From Clostridia bacterium (lineage in GTDB: Bacteria; Bacillota; Clostridia; Christensenellales; Aristaeellaceae), in contig JAFUBA010000140.1 in assembly GCA_017460395.1 (NCBI GenBank), forward strand, positions 1-59,798: 59,798 bases of DNA, read 5' to 3'. Below are positions 1 to 8,177 of this stretch, one piece after another. The notes under the pieces were generated by a model. The model ran no database searches, was not told where the DNA came from, and saw nothing but the letters and a program-made list of their open reading frames with translations. The position numbers and the translations under genes are program-made. How positions within the stretch are numbered: the stretch's first letter is position 1; each line of letters begins with the position of its first letter.

Positions 1-11
1 AAAGTGAGCAC

Positions 12-37
12 AAAAAAACATGGGATAAACCCATGTT
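12..37 (-). terminator. Rho-independent terminator
   Basis: Read on the minus strand, an 8-bp stem (AACATGGG/CCCATGTT) with a 5-nt loop is followed at once by a T run. It lies about 90 nt after the premature end of the GH43 gene. It could end that transcript, or belong to an inserted element whose body lies beyond the left edge of the window. Confidence 0.7.
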
Positions 38-128
38 GAGTAGAGTAAAGGGATCGGATGTATTCACATAATTTGAGGTCAGTGCGAACGACCCTACACA
101 GAGCAGGGGCATTCGCCACGGTATTTGT

Positions 129-1445
129 TTAGGAACTTACGAAGTATCTGCGAAGATAGAGGAAATTCATGTTGTCATAGTAGAGCATCAGACCCGCATC
201 GTGCTGGGGGACTTCGGCGTGAAAATCCATCTTTGTCGTGACGCGCGTCCGGAGGCTTGTGAGCTTTCTCATCAGAAGGCTCGCCCTGTGCAGGGAGGTC
301 TGGGATTCCTGGCCGCGAAGGCGCACCCACCCTGGCCTGCATTTCACATCCGCGAAGCGCCAGGGCACCTGACGCGGCGCATAGTAAAAGTTTCCAAGCA
401 CGTTTCCCTCAAAGTCATCCATGGAGGGCGGCGCGGGAAGAGGATGTTCCGGAAGGTCAGGGTCGTCCATACTGACCTGGGGAAGCTTTGAGCCGCTCGC
501 GCTTCGAAGCCACCCATCCTCCGTCCATCTCATCCGCTGTATGGCGGTCTCCCGGCCCATCGTGCATCTCAGCTCCGGCAGAAAGGGGCGGGATACATGG
601 AAGGTCATATATGTCTCGCCGCCCGGCAGATCAACATAGCTGCCGTGCCCTGCCTTTTGCAGCGGAATCTCCGGATTGTAGTAGCGTGTCTTCAGGTGAT
701 CGATGTCTGCGCGTTCATTGTGTTCGATGGGCTGGCTTGTGAGGATCGGATTTTCGGGATCCCCCTCGTAGGGCCCCCATATGGAGCTGGAGCGCGCCAT
801 GGTGACGCAGTGATAATACCCGGTACCACCCTCGGCGCACATGAGGTAATAGAGCCCGTTGTGCCTGGTGATGTGAGGCCCTTCAAGGCATCCCCTGTCG
901 GTGCCGCCGCGCCAGATGCGTCTGGGATAGCCGACGACGGCCTGCCGGACGGGGTCATATTCTGCCACGCAGATGGCTCCCGGCTTCTCGTACCCGTCAC
1001 GGGTCTCCCATTCCAGCGAGACCACGTATTTTCTGCCGTCGTCATCGTGCAGAAGCGATGCGTCAAAACCGGCGGAATGAAGATACACCGGCTCGCTCCA
1101 AGGGCCGCGCAGGTCCTTGGCGGTCATCAGATAGTTGTCGATATCGAAGTAACGGGCATTCATGGAATTCATGATGCCGTAGACCACGTAGAACAGCCCG
1201 TCCGTCTCACTCCATGTCAGGCAGGGCGCCCAGATGCCCTTGGAGGCGGGAAGCTTTTTCAGGTCCACCGTTTCATCGTCATTCAGCGCATGGGCGTACA
1301 GTTCCCAGTGCTTCAGGTCCCTGGAATGATAGATCGGGATGCCGGGCATCCACTCAAAGGACGATACCGCCAGGTAGAAATCATTCCCCCTGCGGCAGAT
1401 GCATGGATCGGGATTGAAACCGGGGAGAATCGGGTTCTGTATCAT
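129..1445 (-). CDS. GH43 beta-xylosidase/arabinofuranosidase-like glycosidase, 3'-truncated
   Basis: The protein (438 aa) begins MIQNPILPGFNPDPCICR, the standard start of family 43 beta-xylosidases. The Asp in FNPDP is the expected catalytic base of the five-bladed propeller. I chose the ATG at 1445 because GGAGGA lies 8 nt upstream; a longer frame reaches 1520 without a ribosome site. The propeller covers roughly residues 1-320 and a beta-sandwich begins near 345. Relatives of this layout run to about 520-550 aa, but this frame stops inside the sandwich at NFLYLRRYFVSS, and the DNA after that has no readable continuation, only a terminator hairpin. The gene therefore looks broken by an insertion or deletion near 130-165. 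No signal peptide is visible, so it would act in the cytoplasm on imported xylo-oligosaccharides. The truncated product may be unstable. Confidence 0.85.
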   Translation of the reverse strand: MIQNPILPGFNPDPCICRRGNDFYLAVSSFEWMPGIPIYHSRDLKHWELYAHALNDDETVDLKKLPASKGIWAPCLTWSETDGLFYVVYGIMNSMNARYFDIDNYLMTAKDLRGPWSEPVYLHSAGFDASLLHDDDGRKYVVSLEWETRDGYEKPGAICVAEYDPVRQAVVGYPRRIWRGGTDRGCLEGPHITRHNGLYYLMCAEGGTGYYHCVTMARSSSIWGPYEGDPENPILTSQPIEHNERADIDHLKTRYYNPEIPLQKAGHGSYVDLPGGETYMTFHVSRPFLPELRCTMGRETAIQRMRWTEDGWLRSASGSKLPQVSMDDPDLPEHPLPAPPSMDDFEGNVLGNFYYAPRQVPWRFADVKCRPGWVRLRGQESQTSLHRASLLMRKLTSLRTRVTTKMDFHAEVPQHDAGLMLYYDNMNFLYLRRYFVSS

Positions 1446-1807
1446 GGCGACATTCCTCCAAAGCCTTCCTTTTCCTGACTCGATGGCTGCCAGCTTCTGC
1501 CGGCAGGATGCTTTTCGCATGACAAACGGACATCATCTGCAGCCCCGGTCCATGGCCGCAGCCCAGTACAGACAGGCCCCGGAAGACGGCTGTCCCCCGG
1601 CTGCCTGTGACGTCGATGAAACCGATATCTCACAGGCCGTCTGCACTTTCCCCCTGCGGTCTGCTGCCGGGCTGTGTTCCATTGTCTGGCACCTGACAGG
1701 TATGGCCCGCAGGCAGGTCGCCTGGTCTTCCCTGTACATGTGACGGGCCATGGTGATGCACGATCCAGCGGAACAATGCTGCCTGTGTCATCCTTTTTTC
1801 CGGGGCA
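1446..1807. other. Intergenic gap, no gene seen
   Basis: This gap of about 360 bp lies between the GH43 and GH5 genes. Short frames on both strands resemble no known family and lack ribosome sites. I see no convincing terminator or promoter, so read-through from the GH5 gene into GH43 is possible. Confidence 0.5.
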
Positions 1808-2923
1808 TTACTGCCATTTTGGCATCCAGCCGTTCTTCCAGCAGCGGCGCAGGTCCCAGCTTTCCTTCCACTCCAGATCCATGGGTACATGGATGTCCCT
1901 GCGCAGCTGATAGTTCCAGTAGATAAAGCCTGCGCTCACGGACCAGGCCTCCAGCTGGGCGCGGGACAGCTCTGTGAAGCGGCGGCGCTTTTCTTCCTCC
2001 GTCCCGCCGGACAGAGCATACTTATTGGAGATGCACCACTCCCCTACGATGACGGGCGTGTGCTTTGAGGCCTTCCGTACCAGACGGCGCTGGAAATTGA
2101 TGAAGATCTGATACACCCAGGGCCTGTGGATGGGCACAAAGTTCTCCATGGCGAAGACATAGATGTGCGTGTCCAGTGCGACGTTCTCCATCCCTTCGCG
2201 GACAAAGAAGTCCTTCCAGGCACCCAGGCGGAAGCCGTCGTGGAATACGATGACCTTATCCTTTGGCAGGATCGCGCGCAGCCGGCGGTAGGCATCCCTG
2301 TAGAACTGCTTCAGGAAGGGCATGGGCACATAACCGGAGCCTCTGGCTTCCTCCTTGTCCTCGGCCTTGCCGGTGGAGGGCGCGGTCACATACACCAGCC
2401 AGCTGATGGGCTCGTTGAGCACCTCAATGCCATAGAGGGCGGGGTGCGCGCCATAGCGCTCTGCCAGCCGCTCCAGCACCGTCAGCTCGAACTCCACCTC
2501 TTTGGGATCCTTGTGCCACTTGCAAACGCCCGTCAGTCCGCCGTTGTCGTAGCCGTTCTGGCTGCCGGGACAGGTGTGCAGGTCGATGAGAATCCTGATA
2601 TTGTACTTCTCTGCCCATTCAAAGGCTTTGTCCAGATATTCTGCGCATCCGATGAAGGGCGGGCGGTCGCCGAAGATGAAATACGGCACGGGGATGCGGG
2701 CCAGGTTGACGCCGTGCGATGCGAGGGCTTCAAAGTCCGATTCTGTCACATAGGTATCCCGGTGCACCTTCATGCGCTCTGCGAGCGCTTCGGGAGTGAG
2801 CCTTCGCACCAGCCAGGTCTCGTCTTCAATGATGGGGCCGTTCCCATTGTCAAAGAGGTCCGGCTCCATCCACTTTTCCAGTACAAGCCAGTTGCCAAGG
2901 TTTGCGCCTGTGATCTTTTCCAT
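1808..2923 (-). CDS. GH5 family glycoside hydrolase, exo-1,3-beta-glucanase/cellulase-like
   Basis: This 371-aa single-domain (beta/alpha)8 enzyme begins MEKITGANLGNWLVLEKWM, like the exo-beta-1,3-glucanase branch of GH5. The acid/base is Glu171 in the NEP motif (170-172). The nucleophile is Glu295 in VIVGEWCIS. The conserved ARIPVPY segment (about 75-81) and IDLHTCPGSQNG (about 113-124) are also present. There is no signal peptide, so it should hydrolyse imported beta-glucan fragments in the cytoplasm. It sits in a minus-strand run with a small membrane protein and a GH3 enzyme, which suggests a beta-glucan utilisation cluster. Substrate specificity within GH5 (glucan or glucoside) cannot be fixed from sequence reading. 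Confidence 0.88.
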   Translation of the reverse strand: MEKITGANLGNWLVLEKWMEPDLFDNGNGPIIEDETWLVRRLTPEALAERMKVHRDTYVTESDFEALASHGVNLARIPVPYFIFGDRPPFIGCAEYLDKAFEWAEKYNIRILIDLHTCPGSQNGYDNGGLTGVCKWHKDPKEVEFELTVLERLAERYGAHPALYGIEVLNEPISWLVYVTAPSTGKAEDKEEARGSGYVPMPFLKQFYRDAYRRLRAILPKDKVIVFHDGFRLGAWKDFFVREGMENVALDTHIYVFAMENFVPIHRPWVYQIFINFQRRLVRKASKHTPVIVGEWCISNKYALSGGTEEEKRRRFTELSRAQLEAWSVSAGFIYWNYQLRRDIHVPMDLEWKESWDLRRCWKNGWMPKWQ

Positions 2924-2985
2924 GGTCCATGGCTCCTTTCATATGAATGTAAGTCAAGTCTTTTCTGCAGACACCTTTTGAAAAT

Positions 2986-3009
2986 GGCGACGGCGCCTTC
3001 GCCGCCGCC
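2986..3009 (-). terminator. GC-rich hairpin with short T tail
   Basis: On the minus strand a nearly perfect 10-bp GC stem (GGCGGCGGCG/CGCCGTCGCC) with a 4-nt loop is followed by ATTTTC. It lies just after the stop of the small membrane protein gene and before the GH5 gene, so it could attenuate transcription between them. Confidence 0.5.
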
Positions 3010-3025
3010 ATGAAGGTGGTTGAAA

Positions 3026-3418
3026 TCAGGCCTTCCGGATCATTCCGGTAAAGGATGCGATGACACTCAGGCACCAGGCGCACAGGGTCACACCCGCGAA
3101 GATGAGATATCCCTCTGCTGCGGACATGGGCGTCATACCCATGAAGGCAAACACCACGGTATTGACCATGGGGCCGATGGACAGCGCGAGGGCGGCCATC
3201 AGGAGCACGGCATTGATGAGGGGCAGCAGGTTGCTGCCGGGGAAGCCGGCCCTGACCAGATTCAGCCCAAGGCAGATCACCGAGAGCACGATGCTGACGA
3301 TCAGAAGGGGCCGCACCACGCCGCTGAGCTGGCCGGCGCTGCCGTAGAGCACGCAGGCGACCAGCGCCAGAACGCACGCGCAGATGGACAAGTAAAAGCC
3401 GATGGTTTTCTTCGTCAT
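3026..3418 (-). CDS. Small integral membrane protein, four predicted TM segments
   Basis: This 130-aa protein begins MTKKTIGFYLSICACVLAL. The ATG at 3418 has AAGGAGG about 7 nt upstream, so I prefer it to the longer frame starting at 3472. Four hydrophobic segments are visible, at about residues 7-27, 38-58, 70-90 and 103-123. I do not recognise a named family. It lies directly downstream of the permuted GH3 gene (gap 13 nt) on the same strand, so the two are almost certainly co-transcribed. A role with the membrane-anchored GH3 enzyme is possible but inferred only from position. Confidence 0.75.
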   Translation of the reverse strand: MTKKTIGFYLSICACVLALVACVLYGSAGQLSGVVRPLLIVSIVLSVICLGLNLVRAGFPGSNLLPLINAVLLMAALALSIGPMVNTVVFAFMGMTPMSAAEGYLIFAGVTLCAWCLSVIASFTGMIRKA

Positions 3419-3431
3419 GACAATACCTCCT

Positions 3432-6400
3432 TCACTTGCGGACCGTCCGGTTCCTGCGGTGCGCAAGGACATACCCTACCAGGCACAGAACCGTCAGGAC
3501 GCCCAGACCGATGTCCACACCCAGAATGGCCTTCTGCCACCAGGTGGTCACGTGCACAACCTTAATGTCGGGGGACAGACCGTTCATGGCATTGCTGCCG
3601 GCAAAGGTATACATGTAGTACTTCAGTCCCTGCTGCATCTCGTGCTGGAAGGCAGAGTCTGCGAGGACCAGGGAATAGTTCTTCGCATCGATCATGGAGC
3701 CATGCTCGGAGGAAGAGAAATTCGCTGTTGTGCACAGGCATGCACCGCCACCGCCGTAGACGGTATCCAGCCAGTTCATGTAGTCGAAGCTGAAGGCCGC
3801 GTAGTCGGTCATCACCCAGCCCTTGAAGTTCCACTCGTTGCGCAGGATCTGCTTGAGAAGCCCGTCATGGCCGCCGGAGAACACGGTGCCGATGCGGTTG
3901 TAGGCGGTCATGACACCGGTCATGCTGCCGGAGGTCACAGGCCCCTGGAAGGCGCGCAGGCCGTTTTCACGAAGGGACTGCTCAGAAAAGAAGGTGGCAG
4001 CGCCCACGCGGTTGGATTCCATGTCATTGGCGGCAAAGTGCTTGAGTACGCTCCACGTGCCCCTGCTCCAGGTGCCGACCATGAAGGCGCGCGCCATGCG
4101 GTTGGTGAGCATGGCATCCTCGGAGTAATACTCGTGGCAGCGGGCACAGTAAGGCGCCGTGTGCAGGTTGAGACCGGGGCCCTGGATGCCGGACACGTTG
4201 GCCCAGATACCGTCCTCACCCAGCAGCTCGCCCTCGCGCTCCACCAGCTCCTGATTGAAGGTGGCGGCCACCACGGGCTCCGTGGGCATCACGGCCATGC
4301 TCCAGTTGGCGAACTCACTGTCGGGGGATGTGTAGGTGGGCTCCTGGCTCATGGAGGCGTCCCACTTGGCGGCGTAGCCTGCCACCTGATCCTTCACGAA
4401 GCCCAGGGGGCCGTCGTTGTTGTACACGTTGCCGATGCCGATGGAACCGATGGCATCAAATTCGTCGGTGGTGTTCTCAATGAAGTTGATGGCTTCCTCC
4501 GGGGTGATCTGCTGGATCAGCTTATCCCACTGGGGATCGTCCACATCCAGCACGCCCACGTAGTTGCCCTGATCGTCGAACTGCATCATGTTGGCCAGCG
4601 TAAGGCCATTGTCTGCACCCCAGATGATCTGATAGTCATCGTTGGGCGTCAGCTGGTGGCTCACGTTTTTGAGGCCCACGATCATCTCTTCGGTGGCAGT
4701 CAGGCCGGTGACGGGGGTCCAGCCCTTCGTCCAGTCGGCGCGGGCGGTATATTCCACGCTGCCGGGGATGCGGGTGTTCAGATCGGCATCCTGAAGCGCG
4801 TTCTGGACGGAGGCAGAATAGGTCTCACTGTCCTGCCCAAGGTGCACGGCCTGCACCTTGTCTGCACTGATGAACTCGTCATCTGTGATGGTGGTCAGGC
4901 TTTCACTGCTGCCCAGCTTGTGGGCCAGGACATTGTTCACGGCCTCGTGGGCGCCGTTGGCCACCGTGAACAGGTAGTCGCCCTCATCCAGCACCCAGGC
5001 GCCGGCGGTGCCGTCCTTCTTCACCAGATCCTGATCGTAGCTGGCAAAATACTGGGCCTCAAACTCGATGGTGACTTCCTCGGAAGCGCCGGGCTCCAGC
5101 ACCTGCGTTTTTCCGAAGTTCACCAGCTGAATGGCTGCCTTCTCAAGGCCGCCCCGGGTGTAGGGCGTCTGTACATACAGTTCCACCACATCCTTGCCGG
5201 CCACGCTGCCGGTGTTGGTGACCTTCACGACGGCGGTGGAGGTGCCGCCCACCTGAACGTCCACGCGCACAAGCTCCTGCTCAAAGGTGGTATAGCTCAT
5301 GCCGTAGCCGAAGGGATAGGAGACCTCGTCTGCATAGTTCCAGGCACTGCCGGTGGAGGAGCCTGCCAGATTCGCCGCATTCCCCTCACCCAGCACGGTA
5401 TCCTCATAGCGGGTCTCATAGTACTTGTAGCCAATGTAGATCCCCTGGCTCTCCACATAGTAGAAGTCGCCCAGGTCATTGTCCGTCAGGGGGCTTCCTG
5501 CGACGGTGGAGTTGTTGTCAAAGGTATGAAGGTCAAAATTGACCATGGAGGGTGCGGAATGGAGATTCACGGCATAGGTATCCACCATTCTGCCGGAGGG
5601 CGACTGCCTGCCGCTGAGGACCTCGGCCACGCCGCCGAAGCCGTACATGCCAGGGAGGCCCACCCAGAGGATGGCATCGATGTCTGCATCCTGCTTGAGC
5701 TCCTCGATCTCCATATTCTGGTCGCTGTTGATCAGCACAATCACCTTGCCGTTGCTGTGCTCCTTGGCAAGGGAGATCATCTGCTTTTCATAGTCAGAAA
5801 GCGATAGGGGCGTTTTGAAGCTGTCCCCGCCCGCTGCCGCCATGGCGTCGGAATAATCCGCTGCCTCGGAGCTGTCGCGGGTCAGAAGAATGATGGCGGC
5901 CGTGCCGTCCGCGGAGGCCAGAACCTCATCGGTATAAGCGCTCCCGGGAATCTCGCCCACATTGAAGGAATCCATGGGCTCGTACATGGGATAGAAGTTG
6001 GGGTTCAGGCTGTGACCTTTGCTCTCAGCACCGAACAGGAACGCGCTGCGGACACTGCCGGCAAACTGATCCTGGCGGTAGAAATCGGTCAGAATGGTGT
6101 TCAGCCGGAATCCCTCTGCCTCCATGGCTTCCAGGATGCCCACGGGCTGCTGTCCGGCGTCCGTGGCTGCATCCACGGAGGAACCCATCATGCCGCCCAG
6201 GGTGGGATGGATGGAGTTGAGGCCCCAGATGGTGACGGTCTCCGTGCCCACATCCAGCGGCAGGGTGCCGTCATTGTTTTTCAGAAGCACGCTGCCTTCG
6301 GCGGCAATGGATACCGCCAGCTCATGCTTGGCCTTCTCGAGCTCCGCGATGGAGCTGAATTCCGGCTTGTGATAAGCCGTGTCCGCAATGGTGTTGCCGG

Positions 6401-6554
6401 TAGACTGTGTGATGAAGCTTGTGGTGCCCAGCTCGCGGTTGATGACGCCCGTGTTGGCATCTGCCACCTGCGTGAGGCAAAGCATCAGTACAAACAGAGA
6501 GGCCATGACAGCGCTCAGGCCGCGAAACAGCCCCTCTTTACGAGACCTTTTCAT
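3432..6554 (-). CDS. Domain-permuted GH3 beta-glucosidase with membrane anchors at both ends
   Basis: This 1040-aa protein has its start at 6554, 9 nt after GAGGAGG. A positively charged N-terminus and a hydrophobic segment (about 12-30) form a signal anchor or signal peptide. The domain order is reversed relative to ordinary GH3 enzymes. The alpha/beta-sandwich (SVLLKNNDGTLPL near residue 85) comes first. The fibronectin-III-like domain follows (GMSYTTFEQEL onward). The catalytic TIM barrel is last, with HFAAND and the nucleophile Asp917 in GWVMTDYA. A TM segment at about 1007-1031 followed by HRRNRTVRK provides a C-terminal anchor. Permuted GH3 enzymes are known from rumen Clostridia such as Ruminococcus albus and Butyrivibrio. 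Extracellular, surface-held hydrolysis of beta-glucosides or xylosides is likely. A divergent AraC regulator lies next door. Confidence 0.9.
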   Translation of the reverse strand: MKRSRKEGLFRGLSAVMASLFVLMLCLTQVADANTGVINRELGTTSFITQSTGNTIADTAYHKPEFSSIAELEKAKHELAVSIAAEGSVLLKNNDGTLPLDVGTETVTIWGLNSIHPTLGGMMGSSVDAATDAGQQPVGILEAMEAEGFRLNTILTDFYRQDQFAGSVRSAFLFGAESKGHSLNPNFYPMYEPMDSFNVGEIPGSAYTDEVLASADGTAAIILLTRDSSEAADYSDAMAAAGGDSFKTPLSLSDYEKQMISLAKEHSNGKVIVLINSDQNMEIEELKQDADIDAILWVGLPGMYGFGGVAEVLSGRQSPSGRMVDTYAVNLHSAPSMVNFDLHTFDNNSTVAGSPLTDNDLGDFYYVESQGIYIGYKYYETRYEDTVLGEGNAANLAGSSTGSAWNYADEVSYPFGYGMSYTTFEQELVRVDVQVGGTSTAVVKVTNTGSVAGKDVVELYVQTPYTRGGLEKAAIQLVNFGKTQVLEPGASEEVTIEFEAQYFASYDQDLVKKDGTAGAWVLDEGDYLFTVANGAHEAVNNVLAHKLGSSESLTTITDDEFISADKVQAVHLGQDSETYSASVQNALQDADLNTRIPGSVEYTARADWTKGWTPVTGLTATEEMIVGLKNVSHQLTPNDDYQIIWGADNGLTLANMMQFDDQGNYVGVLDVDDPQWDKLIQQITPEEAINFIENTTDEFDAIGSIGIGNVYNNDGPLGFVKDQVAGYAAKWDASMSQEPTYTSPDSEFANWSMAVMPTEPVVAATFNQELVEREGELLGEDGIWANVSGIQGPGLNLHTAPYCARCHEYYSEDAMLTNRMARAFMVGTWSRGTWSVLKHFAANDMESNRVGAATFFSEQSLRENGLRAFQGPVTSGSMTGVMTAYNRIGTVFSGGHDGLLKQILRNEWNFKGWVMTDYAAFSFDYMNWLDTVYGGGGACLCTTANFSSSEHGSMIDAKNYSLVLADSAFQHEMQQGLKYYMYTFAGSNAMNGLSPDIKVVHVTTWWQKAILGVDIGLGVLTVLCLVGYVLAHRRNRTVRK

Positions 6555-6672
6555 GTGTTTTTTCCTCCTCATGAAGTTTTTATTGGGATGCATAACTGAA
6601 GCCGTCTTGCCATGTCTCACCCCCTGCTTTTTTGCACCCTTGATGCAATGGATTCAGTAGCTATATTGTCGT

Positions 6673-6701
6673 TTGCCATATGCATATACACAAGATATAA
6701 T
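6673..6701 (+). promoter_or_regulatory. Sigma-A promoter of the AraC-type regulator
   Basis: TTGCCA (6673-6678), a 17-nt spacer and TATAAT (6696-6701) fit a housekeeping promoter. Transcription would start near 6708. The spacer contains a 10-bp palindrome ATATGCATAT (6678-6687), a possible binding site shared with the divergent GH3 operon. Confidence 0.65.
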
Positions 6702-6750
6702 CTTACTCAAAGCATAGGTGAATCTTACGTTCGCGGAAAGGAAGATGATC

Positions 6751-7665
6751 ATGTCCTGGCGCTCACAGGATCAGTACGAGCTGATCGAGTACAATTTCTC
6801 GGCGCATGGACGGGCCCACTTTGAAATCTCACGGGTCTCCCAGAGCTATGTCGCCCTTCACTGGCATGACGCCGTGGAGGTCATCTGTGTGATCGAAGGA
6901 GAGCTGTCCGTGACGCTGGATCAGCATACCCATCATCTGCACGGCGGCGACTGCATCATCCTGAATCCATATGCCCTGCATTCTACGATCAGCCAGAAGG
7001 GCAATATGAGCCTGCTTCTGCAGATACCCGTCAGCGCCTTTGAGGATTGCGGCGTCACGCTGGCCCACCGCCAGTTCATATGCGATCCCTCGAGCACGGA
7101 TCCGGCCTACCGGGAGAGCGTGCAAAGGATGACAGGCCACCTGAAAAGCATCATGGCCCATGAGCAGGACGGCAGGCCGGGCAGCCGTCTTCTGAGTATG
7201 AGCGAGCTTCTTGAGGTCATCTTTGATCTGTACACATGCTTTTCCCATCCCATCTCCGATGCCACCACGGAAAAGAGCCAGAAAAACAGGGAGCGCCTGA
7301 CACAGATCATCAACTACACGGAAGCAAGGTATGCGCAGCCCATCACGCTGGAGATGATCGCCGAGGAGCTGCACCTGCAGGTCAACTACTTCTGCCATTT
7401 TTTCAAGCAGAACACGGGCATGACCTACATGAATTACCTCAATGATTACAGGCTCGCCAAGGTCTACCATGATCTGCTGGTGACGGATGTGCCACTCAAG
7501 TACCTTCTGGAACGCCACGGGTTTACCAACTACAAGAAATTCCGGCAGTCGTTTTTTGATAAATTCGGCATGACGCCAGGCGAGATGCGAAACGCGAAGA
7601 ACAGTCAGACTGGTCAGTATCCTCAGACCGGCATGCAGCGCATGACGGAGTCGCCCGCTTCATGA
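6751..7665 (+). CDS. AraC-family transcriptional regulator with cupin sensor domain
   Basis: The protein is about 304 aa. ATG 6751 is preferred because AGGAAG ends 6 nt upstream; in-frame ATGs at 6718 and 6745 are less well placed. An N-terminal cupin (about residues 10-90) contains LHWHDAVEVICVIEGELSV, the typical sugar-sensing fold of AraC regulators. The C-terminus (about 185-285) has two helix-turn-helix units, with ITLEMIAEELHLQVNYFCHFFKQNTGMTYMNYL and a second ending KFRQSFFDKFGMTPGEMR. It is divergent from the GH3/GH5/GH43 run and is most simply its activator, responding to an oligosaccharide. The region between the two genes holds its promoter and a palindrome. Confidence 0.9.
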   Translation: MSWRSQDQYELIEYNFSAHGRAHFEISRVSQSYVALHWHDAVEVICVIEGELSVTLDQHTHHLHGGDCIILNPYALHSTISQKGNMSLLLQIPVSAFEDCGVTLAHRQFICDPSSTDPAYRESVQRMTGHLKSIMAHEQDGRPGSRLLSMSELLEVIFDLYTCFSHPISDATTEKSQKNRERLTQIINYTEARYAQPITLEMIAEELHLQVNYFCHFFKQNTGMTYMNYLNDYRLAKVYHDLLVTDVPLKYLLERHGFTNYKKFRQSFFDKFGMTPGEMRNAKNSQTGQYPQTGMQRMTESPAS

Positions 7666-7992
7666 GCGCAGACCTGCACCGTATGGGGCATGATTCAGGC
7701 GGTGGATACATCCCGATTCACACAAAGATCCGGGCGGGATCACAGATCCCGCGTATATTCCATGATGCCGTCCCTGCGCCTTCCGGACCTTCCCGGAGGT
7801 GGTACATTCCAGGCATCATGTCCTGCGATGTGCCTCCATGCATCATGGAGCCGACTCCCCTTTTCTTTTCCGGGACCAAAGGACTTCACATCGCCATCCC
7901 GGATACTTTGCCATCGCGGCACAGCCTGCCATGCAGCCCGACGCCCATGATGCGCACACCCGGCTTGTCCTCTTAAGGCCTGCTTGCGGATC
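7666..7992. other. Intergenic region with a copy of the dispersed repeat
   Basis: No gene is supported here. About 7700-7800 holds a weakly matching copy of the GATC-rich repeat seen in other gaps, with a GATCACAG...GTATATTCC...CCGGACC pattern. The remainder is unremarkable. Confidence 0.4.
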
Positions 7993-8030
7993 CAAAAAAA
8001 AGAGAATCAACCTGCTTAGGTCGATTCTCT
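7993..8030 (-). terminator. Rho-independent terminator (distal) of the flavoprotein gene
   Basis: On the minus strand AGAGAATC pairs with GATTCTCT, with further inner pairs ACC/GGT and one mismatch, and a run of eight T follows. It lies about 150 nt beyond the stop codon of the FMN/FAD protein. Confidence 0.8.
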
Positions 8031-8112
8031 CCCGGGCCTCATCCCGGCTCACAGGCTGCGCCCGATCTGCACCCTGGATCCACAAATGGGCCCATAAAAA
8101 GTCCACAAAAAC

Positions 8113-8145
8113 GGAAGGGCGGAGGCACAGGTCCCCGTCCCTTCC
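8113..8145 (-). terminator. Rho-independent terminator (proximal) of the flavoprotein gene
   Basis: GGAAGGG pairs with CCCTTCC around a GC-rich inner stem. On the minus strand it is followed by GTTTTTG, about 35 nt after the flavoprotein stop. Together with the hairpin at 7993-8030 it forms a double terminator. Confidence 0.65.
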
Positions 8146-8177
8146 CTTTTGCGCTGTCATGCTGAAGTGATCCTGTT

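Noticed and set aside
3402-5807. 801-codon plus-strand open frame opposite the GH3 gene
   Set aside because: It is composed of His/Val/Gly-rich low-complexity protein without family resemblance or ribosome site; it is a codon-bias shadow of the GH3 gene.
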